A DNA stretch of 7,316 bases from NCBI GenBank assembly GCA_045639845.1, contig JAZUDW010000108.1, positions 1 to 7,316 of the forward strand. Direction: 5' to 3'. Positions 1 through 6,260 of this stretch are shown one piece after another. The translations under genes were made by a program, and so were the position numbers. The DNA is from Colimorpha sp045639845 (GTDB taxonomy: Bacteria; Bacteroidota; Bacteroidia; Bacteroidales; P3). Position 1 is the first letter of the stretch, and each line of letters opens with the position of its first letter. The notes under the pieces were generated by a model. The model was given only the letters and a program-made list of their open reading frames with translations, had not been told where the DNA came from and made no database searches.

Positions 1-2
1 AC

Positions 3-344
3 AAGATAGTCAGCGGTGGAACGGACAATCATCTGATGCTTATAGACCTCAGGCAGAAGTTCCCCGACCTTAACGGAAAGATTGCCGAAACGCAGCTCGG
101 CCTCGCCGATATTACGGTGAACAAGAATATGGTTCCCTTCGACAGCCGCAGTGCTTTCAAGACCTCTGGTCTCCGCGTCGGAACTCCTGCTATCACCACC
201 CGTGGTCTTAAGGAAGGCGACATGAAAGAAATCGTTAACCTTATCGACACCGTTCTCTGCAACTACACCAACGAGGACGTAATCGCTAAGACCCGCGCTA
301 CCGTGAACGAGATGATGCAGAACCGTCCTCTCTTCGCTTGGTAA
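3..344 (+). CDS. glyA: Serine hydroxymethyltransferase, C-terminal part (5' end outside window)
   Basis: GlyA is the cytoplasmic PLP enzyme that converts serine plus tetrahydrofolate to glycine plus 5,10-methylene-tetrahydrofolate, a main source of one-carbon units. Only the last 113 residues are present: the frame is open from the window edge and ends with TAA at 342-344. It opens with the SHMT block SGGTDNHL (about bases 12-35) and continues with the block TSGLRVGTPAITTRG (about bases 161-205), whose first arginine in this family binds the substrate carboxylate. The C-terminal helix ends NRPLFAW. An internal ATG at 36 is not the start, because conserved SHMT sequence continues upstream of it. 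No break or frameshift is seen. A strong hairpin terminator follows 18 bases after the stop, so it probably ends its transcription unit. The identification is firm; only the missing N-terminal three quarters limits it. Confidence 0.96.
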   Translation, partial: KIVSGGTDNHLMLIDLRQKFPDLNGKIAETQLGLADITVNKNMVPFDSRSAFKTSGLRVGTPAITTRGLKEGDMKEIVNLIDTVLCNYTNEDVIAKTRATVNEMMQNRPLFAW

Positions 345-362
345 CAGTATAATACCTTATAT

Positions 363-397
363 AAACAGGGGCAGACAATCTGCCCCTGTTTGTTTTT
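363..397 (+). terminator. Intrinsic terminator after glyA
   Basis: A perfect 13-bp stem pairs 363-375 with 379-391 around a 3-base CAA loop. The core is GGGGCAGA/TCTGCCCC. It is followed by a T-rich tail, TGTTTTT (391-397). Its position 18 bases after the glyA stop codon fits a rho-independent terminator for glyA. Confidence 0.93.
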
Positions 398-404
398 ACT
401 ATCA

Positions 405-460
405 AAGCCCTACTCAAAGACTTGCTTTGGCGAATAGTCCGGACTATTATGAAAGGGCTT
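405..460. repeat. Nested inverted repeat, possible operator
   Basis: The centre is a perfect 16-bp palindrome without a loop, AATAGTCCGGACTATT (433-448). Outer arms AAGCCCT (405-411) and AGGGCTT (454-460) are also perfect inverted copies, though not placed symmetrically about the centre (21 bases on the left, 5 on the right). A loopless palindrome suits binding by a dimeric regulator better than an RNA hairpin. It lies between the glyA terminator and the gene starting at 609. The symmetry is directly visible; a regulatory role is inference, and no regulator is encoded in the window. Confidence 0.4.
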
Positions 461-608
461 ATAATACTCATAAAAAACTGACCATCAATAAAACAAAGGT
501 TCATTAATTCTCTCCGATTTTTTGTACTCCATAAAGAGTATAGATCTGCGACAATAGCAATTACGAAAAAATCGTCGAAAACCACTATGTTTCTTTATAT
601 AGTCGATT

Positions 609-1277
609 ATGAGAAAAAACATATTTTCCCTCATCTGCGGTCTATTGCTTGCCAGTGCATGCACCCCAATCAAGAACAATGAGAAGATTGCAGCCGACTC
701 GCTACCTACCGTAACCAACGATGAAGCAACGCTTATTTCTGGAGACTTACTTTTTGTAGGTGGAGACAGCCGCATGGACAATGCAATCATGGCCAGCACT
801 GGTTTCTTTACCCATGTGGCCATCGTGGAACGTGAAGGTGACCAGCTTTTCATCATTGAATCGACACCACAAAGAGGTGTAACTCGTCGACCGATATCTG
901 AATTCTATGCCGACATTTTGATGAGCGACAGCACTCAACCATCGGTCTTCGGTATGAGATCATCTGTGGCTTTCAATGTTGACGAGGCGTTGGCTAAAGC
1001 CAAGAAGCACTTGGGAGAATCTTACGATTCGGCCATGTTGCCTTGCAACAGCAATGTTTACTGCAGCGAGCTGATCACCGAGTCGTATATCGACAATGAG
1101 GGCGAACCCATATTCGAACTGCATTCTATGAACTTCCGTGATGCCGACGGCAATATGCCTCCTTATTGGGAAGAATGGTTCGGCAGAATCGGGGCTAAGA
1201 TTCCAGAGGGTGTGCTTGGCAGCAATCCCAACGATATGTTCCGTTCATCAAAATTGCAGATGGTGTGTCGCTTATAA
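609..1277 (+). CDS. YiiX-type permuted NlpC/P60 cysteine hydrolase, lipoprotein
   Basis: This 222-residue protein resembles the YiiX/YebB-like branch of the NlpC/P60 superfamily, permuted papain-fold cysteine hydrolases. Members act on cell-wall peptides or other amide/ester bonds, but most have no known substrate. It starts with a signal peptide (MRKN, then a hydrophobic stretch) and a lipobox LASAC, giving a lipidated Cys18; after cleavage it would sit on an envelope membrane facing the periplasm or outside. The domain begins with SGDLLFVGG (residues 44-52). His69 in FTHVAIV, Glu84 in FIIES and Cys152 in VYCSELI are in the order expected of the permuted fold (His before Cys) and are the likely catalytic residues. 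A further Cys146 lies close by. The start at 609 is supported by the signal peptide. No Shine-Dalgarno sequence is seen. The flavin-reductase-like gene follows after 58 bases and may be co-transcribed. The family call is good; the substrate is unknown. Confidence 0.82.
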   Translation: MRKNIFSLICGLLLASACTPIKNNEKIAADSLPTVTNDEATLISGDLLFVGGDSRMDNAIMASTGFFTHVAIVEREGDQLFIIESTPQRGVTRRPISEFYADILMSDSTQPSVFGMRSSVAFNVDEALAKAKKHLGESYDSAMLPCNSNVYCSELITESYIDNEGEPIFELHSMNFRDADGNMPPYWEEWFGRIGAKIPEGVLGSNPNDMFRSSKLQMVCRL

Positions 1278-1335
1278 ATAACTACTCTTTTTGAAACTTT
1301 ATTTATCAACCCCAAAAAACAATTATAATTAGAAT

Positions 1336-1899
1336 ATGTCAAGAAAGAATTTCGGGGCTAAACCCCTCAGCTATCCTCAGCCAGTGTTCATTATCGGCAC
1401 CTACAACACCGAAGGAAAGCCCAACGCTATGAATGCTGCGTGGGGTGGTATTAGCAACCACAACGAGGTGACCCTCTGCATCTCTGCAGGACACCTTACC
1501 ACCAAAAACATTTTAAATACCAAAGAATTCACCCTCTCGATGGCTACTGCTGAGCAGATGATCGCTTGCGACTTCGTTGGTATTGCATCTGGCAACGACG
1601 ACAACAGCAAGATCGAGAAGACCCAATGGCATGCAATGAAGGCCGAATTTGTGAATGCACCTATATTTGAAGAGCTTCCTTTGGCTATGGAATGCCGCAT
1701 GAAGAGCTACGACGAAAACTGTGGACGACTGGTTGCCGAGATCGTCAATGTAAGTGCCGACGAGCGCGTGCTCAACGAAAACGGAAGCGTAGATCCTACC
1801 AAGCTACAGCCTATATGCTTCGATCCTTTCAACAACGCATACAATGTGCTGGGTATAAAGATAGGCAACGCCTTCAAAGACGGTTCATCACTGAAATAG
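1336..1899 (+). CDS. Flavin reductase-like (FMN-binding split barrel) protein
   Basis: This is a 187-residue soluble protein of the flavin-reductase-like/flavoredoxin family, which fold as an FMN-binding split barrel and usually work as homodimers that reduce FMN with NAD(P)H or shuttle electrons. The typical opening is present: YPQPVFIIGTYNTEGKPN (about residues 13-30), then NAMNAAWGG (30-38), the flavin-phosphate-binding region in this family. HLTTKNILNTKEFTLSMAT (about 53-71) is also characteristic, and the full length fits. There is no signal peptide, so it should be cytoplasmic. Its partner and substrate cannot be read from the sequence; the physiological role of most such Bacteroidales proteins is unassigned. 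It lies 58 bases after the YiiX-type gene and 101 bases before the carbonic anhydrase gene, with a stem-loop in the second gap. The start at 1336 places the conserved block at the expected distance. Confidence 0.87.
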   Translation: MSRKNFGAKPLSYPQPVFIIGTYNTEGKPNAMNAAWGGISNHNEVTLCISAGHLTTKNILNTKEFTLSMATAEQMIACDFVGIASGNDDNSKIEKTQWHAMKAEFVNAPIFEELPLAMECRMKSYDENCGRLVAEIVNVSADERVLNENGSVDPTKLQPICFDPFNNAYNVLGIKIGNAFKDGSSLK

Positions 1900-1936
1900 A
1901 TATGCTTGCCAAATTTTATGGCAGCTCTGATTTCCC

Positions 1937-1978
1937 AATGTGCGACAACGTAATATCACTTTATCGTTGTCGCATATT
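1937..1978 (+). other. Stem-loop between flavin reductase and carbonic anhydrase genes
   Basis: TGCGACAACG (1941-1950) pairs perfectly with CGTTGTCGCA (1965-1974). The stem extends outward through a G-T wobble and three A-T pairs to 1937/1978, enclosing a 14-base AT-rich loop. It is followed by a U-poor stretch (TCATCTAAAAAAA) rather than a run of T, so it is a weak candidate for a rho-independent terminator. It ends 22 bases before the carbonic anhydrase start. It could be an attenuator, a processing or stability element, or an imperfect terminator; the sequence does not decide. Confidence 0.55.
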
Positions 1979-2000
1979 TCATCTAAAAAAATATTGCTTT

Positions 2001-2549
2001 ATGATAGAACAAATGCTTGAATACAACAAGAAGTTTGTAGAGTCAAAAGCCTACGAACAATATCAGACCAGTAAATATCCCGACAAAAGGATCGCTATCG
2101 TCACATGTATGGATACACGATTGGTGGAACTCTTGCCCGCAGCCCTGGGAATAAAGAATGGCGATGTGAAGATGATTAAGAATGCCGGTGGTACTATCAC
2201 CAACCCATTCGATAGCACAGTACGCTCGCTATTGGTTGCCATCTATGAACTAGAAGTGAACGAGGTGATGATTATCGGACATACAGAATGTGGCGTACAA
2301 GGAATGGATTCACAAGAAATGCTGCATCTGATGCGGCAACGTGGTATCGACGAAGAGCATATCTCGTTGATGCGCCATTGTGGTATAGACCTCGACACCT
2401 GGCTGCATGGCTTTAACGATACCGAGCAAGCTGTAATGGAGACGGTAGATCTGGTACGCAACCACCCGCTGGTTCCCAAAGATATCGTGGTGAGAGGCTA
2501 TATCATGGACTCCGAGACCGGCAAACTTACTGCTATTCAAAACAAATAG
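2001..2549 (+). CDS. Beta-class carbonic anhydrase
   Basis: This 182-residue zinc enzyme would interconvert CO2 and bicarbonate in the cytoplasm, supplying bicarbonate for carboxylations and buffering pH. The zinc-binding set of beta carbonic anhydrases is complete: Cys36 with the Asp38/Arg40 dyad in TCMDTRL, and His94 and Cys97 in GHTECG. The conserved KNAGG block (residues 60-64) is also present. Its small size and compact motif spacing fit the short beta-type enzymes common in anaerobes. The frame stays open upstream as far as 1692, but that part overlaps the flavin-reductase gene in another frame and looks like noise; MIEQMLEYNKKF at 2001 is the natural start. There is no signal peptide. 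The MBL-fold gene starts 22 bases after its stop, indicating co-transcription. A stem-loop lies just upstream. The family is certain; catalysis is inferred from intact ligands. Confidence 0.94.
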   Translation: MIEQMLEYNKKFVESKAYEQYQTSKYPDKRIAIVTCMDTRLVELLPAALGIKNGDVKMIKNAGGTITNPFDSTVRSLLVAIYELEVNEVMIIGHTECGVQGMDSQEMLHLMRQRGIDEEHISLMRHCGIDLDTWLHGFNDTEQAVMETVDLVRNHPLVPKDIVVRGYIMDSETGKLTAIQNK

Positions 2550-2571
2550 TCACTCTTTTTATTTTGCATCT

Positions 2572-3594
2572 ATGAAAAAAAGAATCATAACCATGTCGAT
2601 ATTCATTATACTTATTATAATAGGAGCCACAGTGTGTGCCCAGCTTCCATGCTTTGGACGTCTGCCTAAAGGAGCTCGACTAGATAGAGTAAAACAGTCG
2701 ATATACTACCAGCAAGGCAAATTCCAATACCTAGAACCTACTGCCACCATGATGCCCAAGGAGAAAAGCGTTCGTTCTAAGCGTCGCAAACCAGCTATAG
2801 GTGAAATCGAAGTGATAACCACCGATTTGAAAAACCTACCCAATAAGGATCTGTTTATTTGGTTTGGTCATAGCTCATTTCTTCTACAGATAGAAGGCAT
2901 AGTGATACTAGCCGATCCTGTATTTGTGAAGGGGTCGCCTGTGAGGTTTATCAATGCTATGTTTCCCGGGACCAACCCATATCAACCAGAAGATATGCCG
3001 GAAAAGATTGACTATCTGCTGATATCTCACGACCATTGGGACCATTTGGATTACCAAACGGTAAAACGTATCCGAAACAGAGTGGTTCATGTAGTATGTC
3101 CCATCGGTTGCGGATCACATTTCGAACGCTGGGGATACAGTGATGATCAAATCGTGGAGTTGGACTGGGGAGAAAACTACGGTTGGTTTCATTGCCTTCC
3201 CACTCGCCATTTCAGTGGACGCGGACTCAGAAGCGGCCAATCGCAAAGAGCTTCTTGGATTATTCAGTCACCCTCACACACCATCTTCTTCAGTGGCGAC
3301 GGCGGCTACGGCCCCCATTTCGCAACCATCGGTAAGAACTTTCCCAATATCGACTTGGCTATTATGGAAAATGGACAGTACGACATGCGATGGAATCAAA
3401 TACACACGATGCCCTATCAGCTAGGCAAAGAAGTGGCCGAGCTATCGCCACGTCGTTTTGTGACAATACATCATTCAAAATTTGCTTTAGCCAACCATGC
3501 TTGGGACGAGCCTAGAGCCAACGAACAGCAGGCAGCATCTGAGTCGGGCATACCCCTAATCGTATGTAACATAGGACAGATGGTGGAATTGTAA
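2572..3594 (+). CDS. NAPE-PLD-like MBL-fold metallohydrolase, membrane-anchored
   Basis: This 340-residue protein has the metallo-beta-lactamase fold and resembles N-acyl-phosphatidylethanolamine phospholipase D (NAPE-PLD), which cuts N-acyl-PE into N-acylethanolamine and phosphatidic acid. A basic N-terminus and hydrophobic segment (residues 5-23) suggest a membrane anchor or signal peptide. The core starts at FGHSSFLLQIEG (98-109) and ILADPVF (112-118). The metal motif is SHDHWDHLD, with His153, His155, Asp157 and His158; further ligands are His213 (TRHFSGRG), Asp243 (FSGDGGYG) and His300 (IHHSKFALAN). The spacing agrees with human NAPE-PLD as I remember it, and IHHSKFALANHAWDEP matches its IHWGTFALANEHYLEP segment. 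His278 falls where NAPE-PLD has another active-site histidine. Most bacterial members have no tested substrate, so N-acyl-PE hydrolysis is an inference; other phosphodiesters or lactones are possible. It follows carbonic anhydrase by 22 bases and ends before a bidirectional terminator. Confidence 0.85.
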   Translation: MKKRIITMSIFIILIIIGATVCAQLPCFGRLPKGARLDRVKQSIYYQQGKFQYLEPTATMMPKEKSVRSKRRKPAIGEIEVITTDLKNLPNKDLFIWFGHSSFLLQIEGIVILADPVFVKGSPVRFINAMFPGTNPYQPEDMPEKIDYLLISHDHWDHLDYQTVKRIRNRVVHVVCPIGCGSHFERWGYSDDQIVELDWGENYGWFHCLPTRHFSGRGLRSGQSQRASWIIQSPSHTIFFSGDGGYGPHFATIGKNFPNIDLAIMENGQYDMRWNQIHTMPYQLGKEVAELSPRRFVTIHHSKFALANHAWDEPRANEQQAASESGIPLIVCNIGQMVEL

Positions 3595-3735
3595 ACCCAC
3601 ACGACAGTCATCGTTCATCAAACATCAGGGTGATAGCAAAAAAAAAAGGAGAAAGCTACACCTCCCCTATTATTATTACAACCGAGACATTGCACCGCAA
3701 GGTTCATCCATTTTTTGATCAACACAAAAAAAACA

Positions 3736-3776
3736 ACATCCCTCGACAACACAGATTGTCGAGGGATGTCTTATTT
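3736..3776. terminator. Bidirectional intrinsic terminator
   Basis: A perfect 14-bp stem pairs 3736-3749 with 3756-3769 (core TCCCTCGACAA) around a 6-base loop. The + strand tail is CTTATTTTT (3770-3778). On the minus strand the stem is followed by TGTTTTTTTTG (complement of the A-run at about 3726-3735). It therefore serves both the MBL-fold gene on the + strand and the convergent small lipoprotein gene on the minus strand. Confidence 0.92.
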
Positions 3777-3796
3777 TTATTGAAAAATACTATGGA

Positions 3797-4231
3797 TTAG
3801 CGGAGCATATTCAGTAGCGAGATGATAGCCGTCACCGTCTCCACCTTCTGAGTAATGTTGGAGGCATTTACGTTGGCAAAAGCAGTGCTGCTGAGTAGAT
3901 TGCTAACAATATTGTTTGCACTGGTATTGGTGATCATACCACTGCCTCCGCTAACAAGACCCGTAATGAAATTGGTCTTGAACTGCAGGTCGGCTTGATT
4001 GGTACGGAGAGCCTGAGCACCATTAATAACGGTAAGGATATTGCTCAAATCGTAGCTGTTGGTGATAGAGATATTACCGTTGGTCTGACGGCTGTTGTAG
4101 AGACTCACCAAGGCTTTGGCGGTGGCGCTACCTGTAGCACCAGCCGAGGTGCGTGCTGCATTAGAAAGAATACTACATGAACTTACTGCCATTGTGGCAA
4201 AAAACATAAGTAAAATACCAATTTTTTTCAT
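3797..4231 (-). CDS. Small Ser/Thr/Asn-rich lipoprotein of unknown function
   Basis: This encodes a 144-residue protein that I do not recognise as a characterised family. It has a clear lipoprotein signal: MKKIG, a hydrophobic stretch, and lipobox AVSSC with Cys19, so it is expected on an envelope membrane. The mature part is rich in Ser, Thr, Asn and Ala, almost without charged residues, and contains no cysteine after Cys19. It begins with an Ala/Gly/Thr-rich segment (about 25-40), then alternating polar and aliphatic stretches such as NILTVINGAQAL and NNIVSNLLSSTAFANVNASN, suggesting amphipathic helices, and ends ISLLNMLR. It is transcribed alone, ends at a bidirectional terminator, and has its own likely promoter opposed to that of pruA. 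Signal peptide, promoter and terminator together argue for a real gene. No function should be assigned; a structural or assembly role in the envelope is only a guess. Confidence 0.8.
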   Translation of the reverse strand: MKKIGILLMFFATMAVSSCSILSNAARTSAGATGSATAKALVSLYNSRQTNGNISITNSYDLSNILTVINGAQALRTNQADLQFKTNFITGLVSGGSGMITNTSANNIVSNLLSSTAFANVNASNITQKVETVTAIISLLNMLR

Positions 4232-4310
4232 TTTTGAGAACTATTATTATTTTGTTTATCTTTTTATTTATAATAAATTATATCAAAGCTTCAACCATTT
4301 TAAGCATATG

Positions 4311-4342
4311 CAAAGTTACTTTTTTTTTGGAAATGAATGAAA
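4311..4342 (-). promoter_or_regulatory. Probable promoter of the small lipoprotein gene
   Basis: Read on the minus strand, TAACTTTG (4318 to 4311) fits the Bacteroidetes -7 consensus TAnnTTTG exactly. A one-mismatch -33 element, TTTC, lies at 4342-4339 after a 20-base spacer. Transcription would start about 75 bases before the ATG at 4231. The element overlaps the opposed pruA promoter. The match is by consensus only. Confidence 0.55.
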
Positions 4343-4357
4343 ATATTTGTATTTTTG
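4326..4357 (+). promoter_or_regulatory. Bacteroidetes-type promoter of pruA
   Basis: TTTG (4326-4329), a 20-base spacer and TATTTTTG (4350-4357) match the Bacteroidetes primary sigma factor consensus TTTG-N19-21-TAnnTTTG at every fixed position. Transcription would start near 4363-4367, giving a leader of about 110 bases before the pruA ATG at 4476. The leader is AT-rich. Near its start, GTCGCTAA (4360-4367) could pair with TTAACGAC (4392-4399) with one mismatch, but no known riboswitch is recognisable. Confidence 0.75.
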
Positions 4358-4475
4358 CAGTCGCTAACGATTTAGACGACCTTGGCGTTTTTTAACGACA
4401 ATTATATTGAACTAAATTGATTAAGAGACTAAAAACAATTGGATTATTAATTTACCCTATAAACCAAAAAACATT

Positions 4476-6110
4476 ATGAACAATACGATCTTCATGTTCC
4501 CCAAACCTGCTAATGAACCCGTATTAGGCTATGCACCCGGCAGTCCTGAGCGTGCTAAAATCCGCGAAGCTCTCGATGAACTGTACAACACGGTTACCGA
4601 TATTCCCGCTATCATCGGTGGCAAGGAGGTGCGTACCAACAATATGGGCGAAGTAGTAATGCCTACCGAAAATAAGCACGTACTAGCTCGTTACCATAAA
4701 GTGAGCGAAACCGAAGTACAGCAAGCTATCGACGTAGCTATGGAGGCGCACAAAGAATGGGCCGATACCCCATGGATTGAACGTGCCAGCATCATGCAGA
4801 AAGTAGCCACCCTGATTTGCGGTAAGTACCGTTGGCTTATCAACGCAGCCACCATGCTTGGACAAGGTAAGACCACCATGCAAGCCGAAATCGACAGTGC
4901 CTGCGAACTTGCCGACTTCTTAAGATACAATGCATTCTATGCTTCTCAAATCTATAGCGACCAGCCTTGCAGCGACAAGGGTACCCTCAACTATGTGACC
5001 TATCGTCCTTTGGAAGGTTTCGTAATGGCCGTGACCCCCTTCAACTTCACTTCTATAGCTTCCAACTTGGCGTTGAGTCCTGTATTGATGGGCAACACCT
5101 GCATCTGGAAACCTTCTACCACTGCCCTTCTATCGAACTATCTCTTGATGAAGATCTACAAAGAAGCAGGTCTTCCTGACGGCGTAGTGAACTTCCTTCC
5201 CGGTAGCGGTGCTGTGATAGGCAAAGTAGCTTTTGCTAGTCCCGACTTTGCTGGTGTGCATTTCACTGGTTCCACCAAGACCTTCAATAGCTTCTGGAAA
5301 TCGATCGGTGACAATATCACCAACTATAAGACCTATCCTAAGATTGTAGGTGAAACTGGCGGTAAAGACTTCATCTTCGTTCACAACAGCGCCAATGCTC
5401 GCCAAGTAGCTACCGCTATCGTACGTGGTGCTTTCGAATTCCAAGGTCAGAAATGTTCGGCTGCCAGCCGTGCCTATCTGCCCGCAAGCATGTGGCCCGA
5501 AGTAAAGCAGCTGGTATGCGACATGGTGAAAACAATCAAGGTAGGCGACGTTCGCGACTTCAGCGCCTTCGTTAACGCTGTGATTGATGAAGCTTCGTTC
5601 GACAACTGCATGCGCTATCTCGAACATGCTAAACAGAGCCCCGATGCAGAGATCGTATGCGGTGGCAACGGTAGCAAAGAAGTGGGCTACTTCATCGAGC
5701 CTACTGTTATCTTGGCTAAAGATCCTCACTACAAATCAATCCAAGAAGAAATCTTCGGACCTATCATCACTGTCTATGTTTACGAAGACGATAAATACGA
5801 AGAGACGCTCGAACTCTGCAACACCACCTCGCCCTACGCTCTTACGGGTGCCATCTTCAGCACCGATCGCAAGGCCTTACGCAAAGCCGACGAGATGTTG
5901 AAATATGCTGCAGGCAATATCTACTACAACGACAAACCTACAGGTGCCGTAGTAGGTCAGCAGCCCTTCGGTGGTGCACGTGCCAGCGGTACCAACGATA
6001 AGGCTGGCTCTTATCTCAACCTGCTCCGTTGGGTAAGTCCTCAGGCTATCAAGGAAACGTTCCAACCTGCCGAAGACTACAGCTATCCCTTCGTAAGCGA
6101 CGAAAAATAA
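4476..6110 (+). CDS. pruA: 1-pyrroline-5-carboxylate dehydrogenase (ALDH4 type)
   Basis: This 544-residue NAD-dependent aldehyde dehydrogenase would oxidise glutamate semialdehyde (from P5C) to glutamate, the second step of proline breakdown. It is a stand-alone enzyme resembling mitochondrial ALDH4A1 along its whole length, not the PutA fusion. It starts with the ALDH4-like NEPVLGYAPGSPER (13-26). Later blocks are GQGKTTMQAEID (129-140), the NAD-site region TPFNFT (187-192, with oxyanion-hole Asn190) and WKPS (211-214), FTGS (263-266), GETGGKD with general base Glu293, and GQKCSA with catalytic Cys327. EEIFGP and the C-terminal QQPFGGARASGTNDKAG, an ALDH4 signature, follow. The Glu-to-Cys distance of 34 equals that I recall for ALDH4A1. 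No proline dehydrogenase gene is in the window. It has its own promoter and terminator, so it is monocistronic. ATG at 4476 is preceded by an A-rich leader without Shine-Dalgarno sequence, and homology runs close to the N-terminus. Confidence 0.95.
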   Translation: MNNTIFMFPKPANEPVLGYAPGSPERAKIREALDELYNTVTDIPAIIGGKEVRTNNMGEVVMPTENKHVLARYHKVSETEVQQAIDVAMEAHKEWADTPWIERASIMQKVATLICGKYRWLINAATMLGQGKTTMQAEIDSACELADFLRYNAFYASQIYSDQPCSDKGTLNYVTYRPLEGFVMAVTPFNFTSIASNLALSPVLMGNTCIWKPSTTALLSNYLLMKIYKEAGLPDGVVNFLPGSGAVIGKVAFASPDFAGVHFTGSTKTFNSFWKSIGDNITNYKTYPKIVGETGGKDFIFVHNSANARQVATAIVRGAFEFQGQKCSAASRAYLPASMWPEVKQLVCDMVKTIKVGDVRDFSAFVNAVIDEASFDNCMRYLEHAKQSPDAEIVCGGNGSKEVGYFIEPTVILAKDPHYKSIQEEIFGPIITVYVYEDDKYEETLELCNTTSPYALTGAIFSTDRKALRKADEMLKYAAGNIYYNDKPTGAVVGQQPFGGARASGTNDKAGSYLNLLRWVSPQAIKETFQPAEDYSYPFVSDEK

Positions 6111-6137
6111 ATATTTCATAACTACAAGAATATTATT

Positions 6138-6167
6138 AAACTCCTCAGCAATGAGGAGTTTTTTTTT
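6138..6167 (+). terminator. Intrinsic terminator after pruA
   Basis: AAACTCCTCA (6138-6147) pairs with TGAGGAGTTT (6152-6161) around a GCAA tetraloop. The stem runs into nine consecutive T (6159-6167). It lies 27 bases after the pruA stop and is a classic rho-independent terminator. Confidence 0.95.
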
Positions 6168-6202
6168 GTCCACAAGATTGCATCGTCCCAGACATGACTG
6201 CA

Positions 6203-6240
6203 CCAAATAAAAGGCGGCCACCCTGAAGGGGACCGCCTTT
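6203..6240 (-). terminator. Intrinsic terminator after ftcD
   Basis: AAAGGCGG (6210-6217) pairs with CCGCCTTT (6233-6240). An inner CCC/GGG stem (6221-6223 with 6228-6230) is separated from the outer one by a small internal loop. On the minus strand the stem is followed by TTATTTGG, a short T-rich tail. It lies about 50 bases beyond the ftcD stop and faces the pruA terminator. Confidence 0.82.
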
Positions 6241-6260
6241 CAAAATAGATGTGATATGGT

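Noticed and set aside
36..36. ATG at 36 as the start of a short gene
   Set aside because: Conserved serine hydroxymethyltransferase sequence (KIVSGGTDNH) continues upstream to the window edge, so this is an internal methionine.
521..548. Possible promoter for the YiiX-type gene: TTTG (521-524) and TAGATCTG (541-548)
   Set aside because: The -7 element has one mismatch and the spacer is 16 bases, outside the usual 19-21. A second -7-like site, TATGTTTC (586-593), has no -33 partner. The true promoter is not resolved.
485..856. 123-residue minus-strand open frame over the start of the YiiX-type gene
   Set aside because: The + strand frame has a lipoprotein signal and catalytic motifs; the minus frame has no domain, and overlaps the gene's coding region.
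1692..2000. Open upstream extension of the carbonic anhydrase frame
   Set aside because: It overlaps the flavin-reductase gene in a different frame, reads as a basic, Arg/Gln-rich and Cys-containing sequence with no family resemblance, and beta carbonic anhydrases of this kind start near the ATG at 2001.
3595..3735. Possible small RNA between the MBL-fold gene and the bidirectional terminator
   Set aside because: Only an A-run (about 3639-3648) and weak 4-bp pairings are seen; no promoter match was found, so it is best read as a 3' untranslated region.
4358..4475. Riboswitch in the pruA leader
   Set aside because: Only one mismatched 8-bp pairing is visible (4360-4367 with 4392-4399), with no known aptamer core and no expression-platform hairpin before the start codon.
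5130..5729. 199-residue open frame antisense to pruA
   Set aside because: It lies wholly inside a strongly conserved gene, has no promoter or recognisable motif, and is best explained by the codon bias of the opposite strand.
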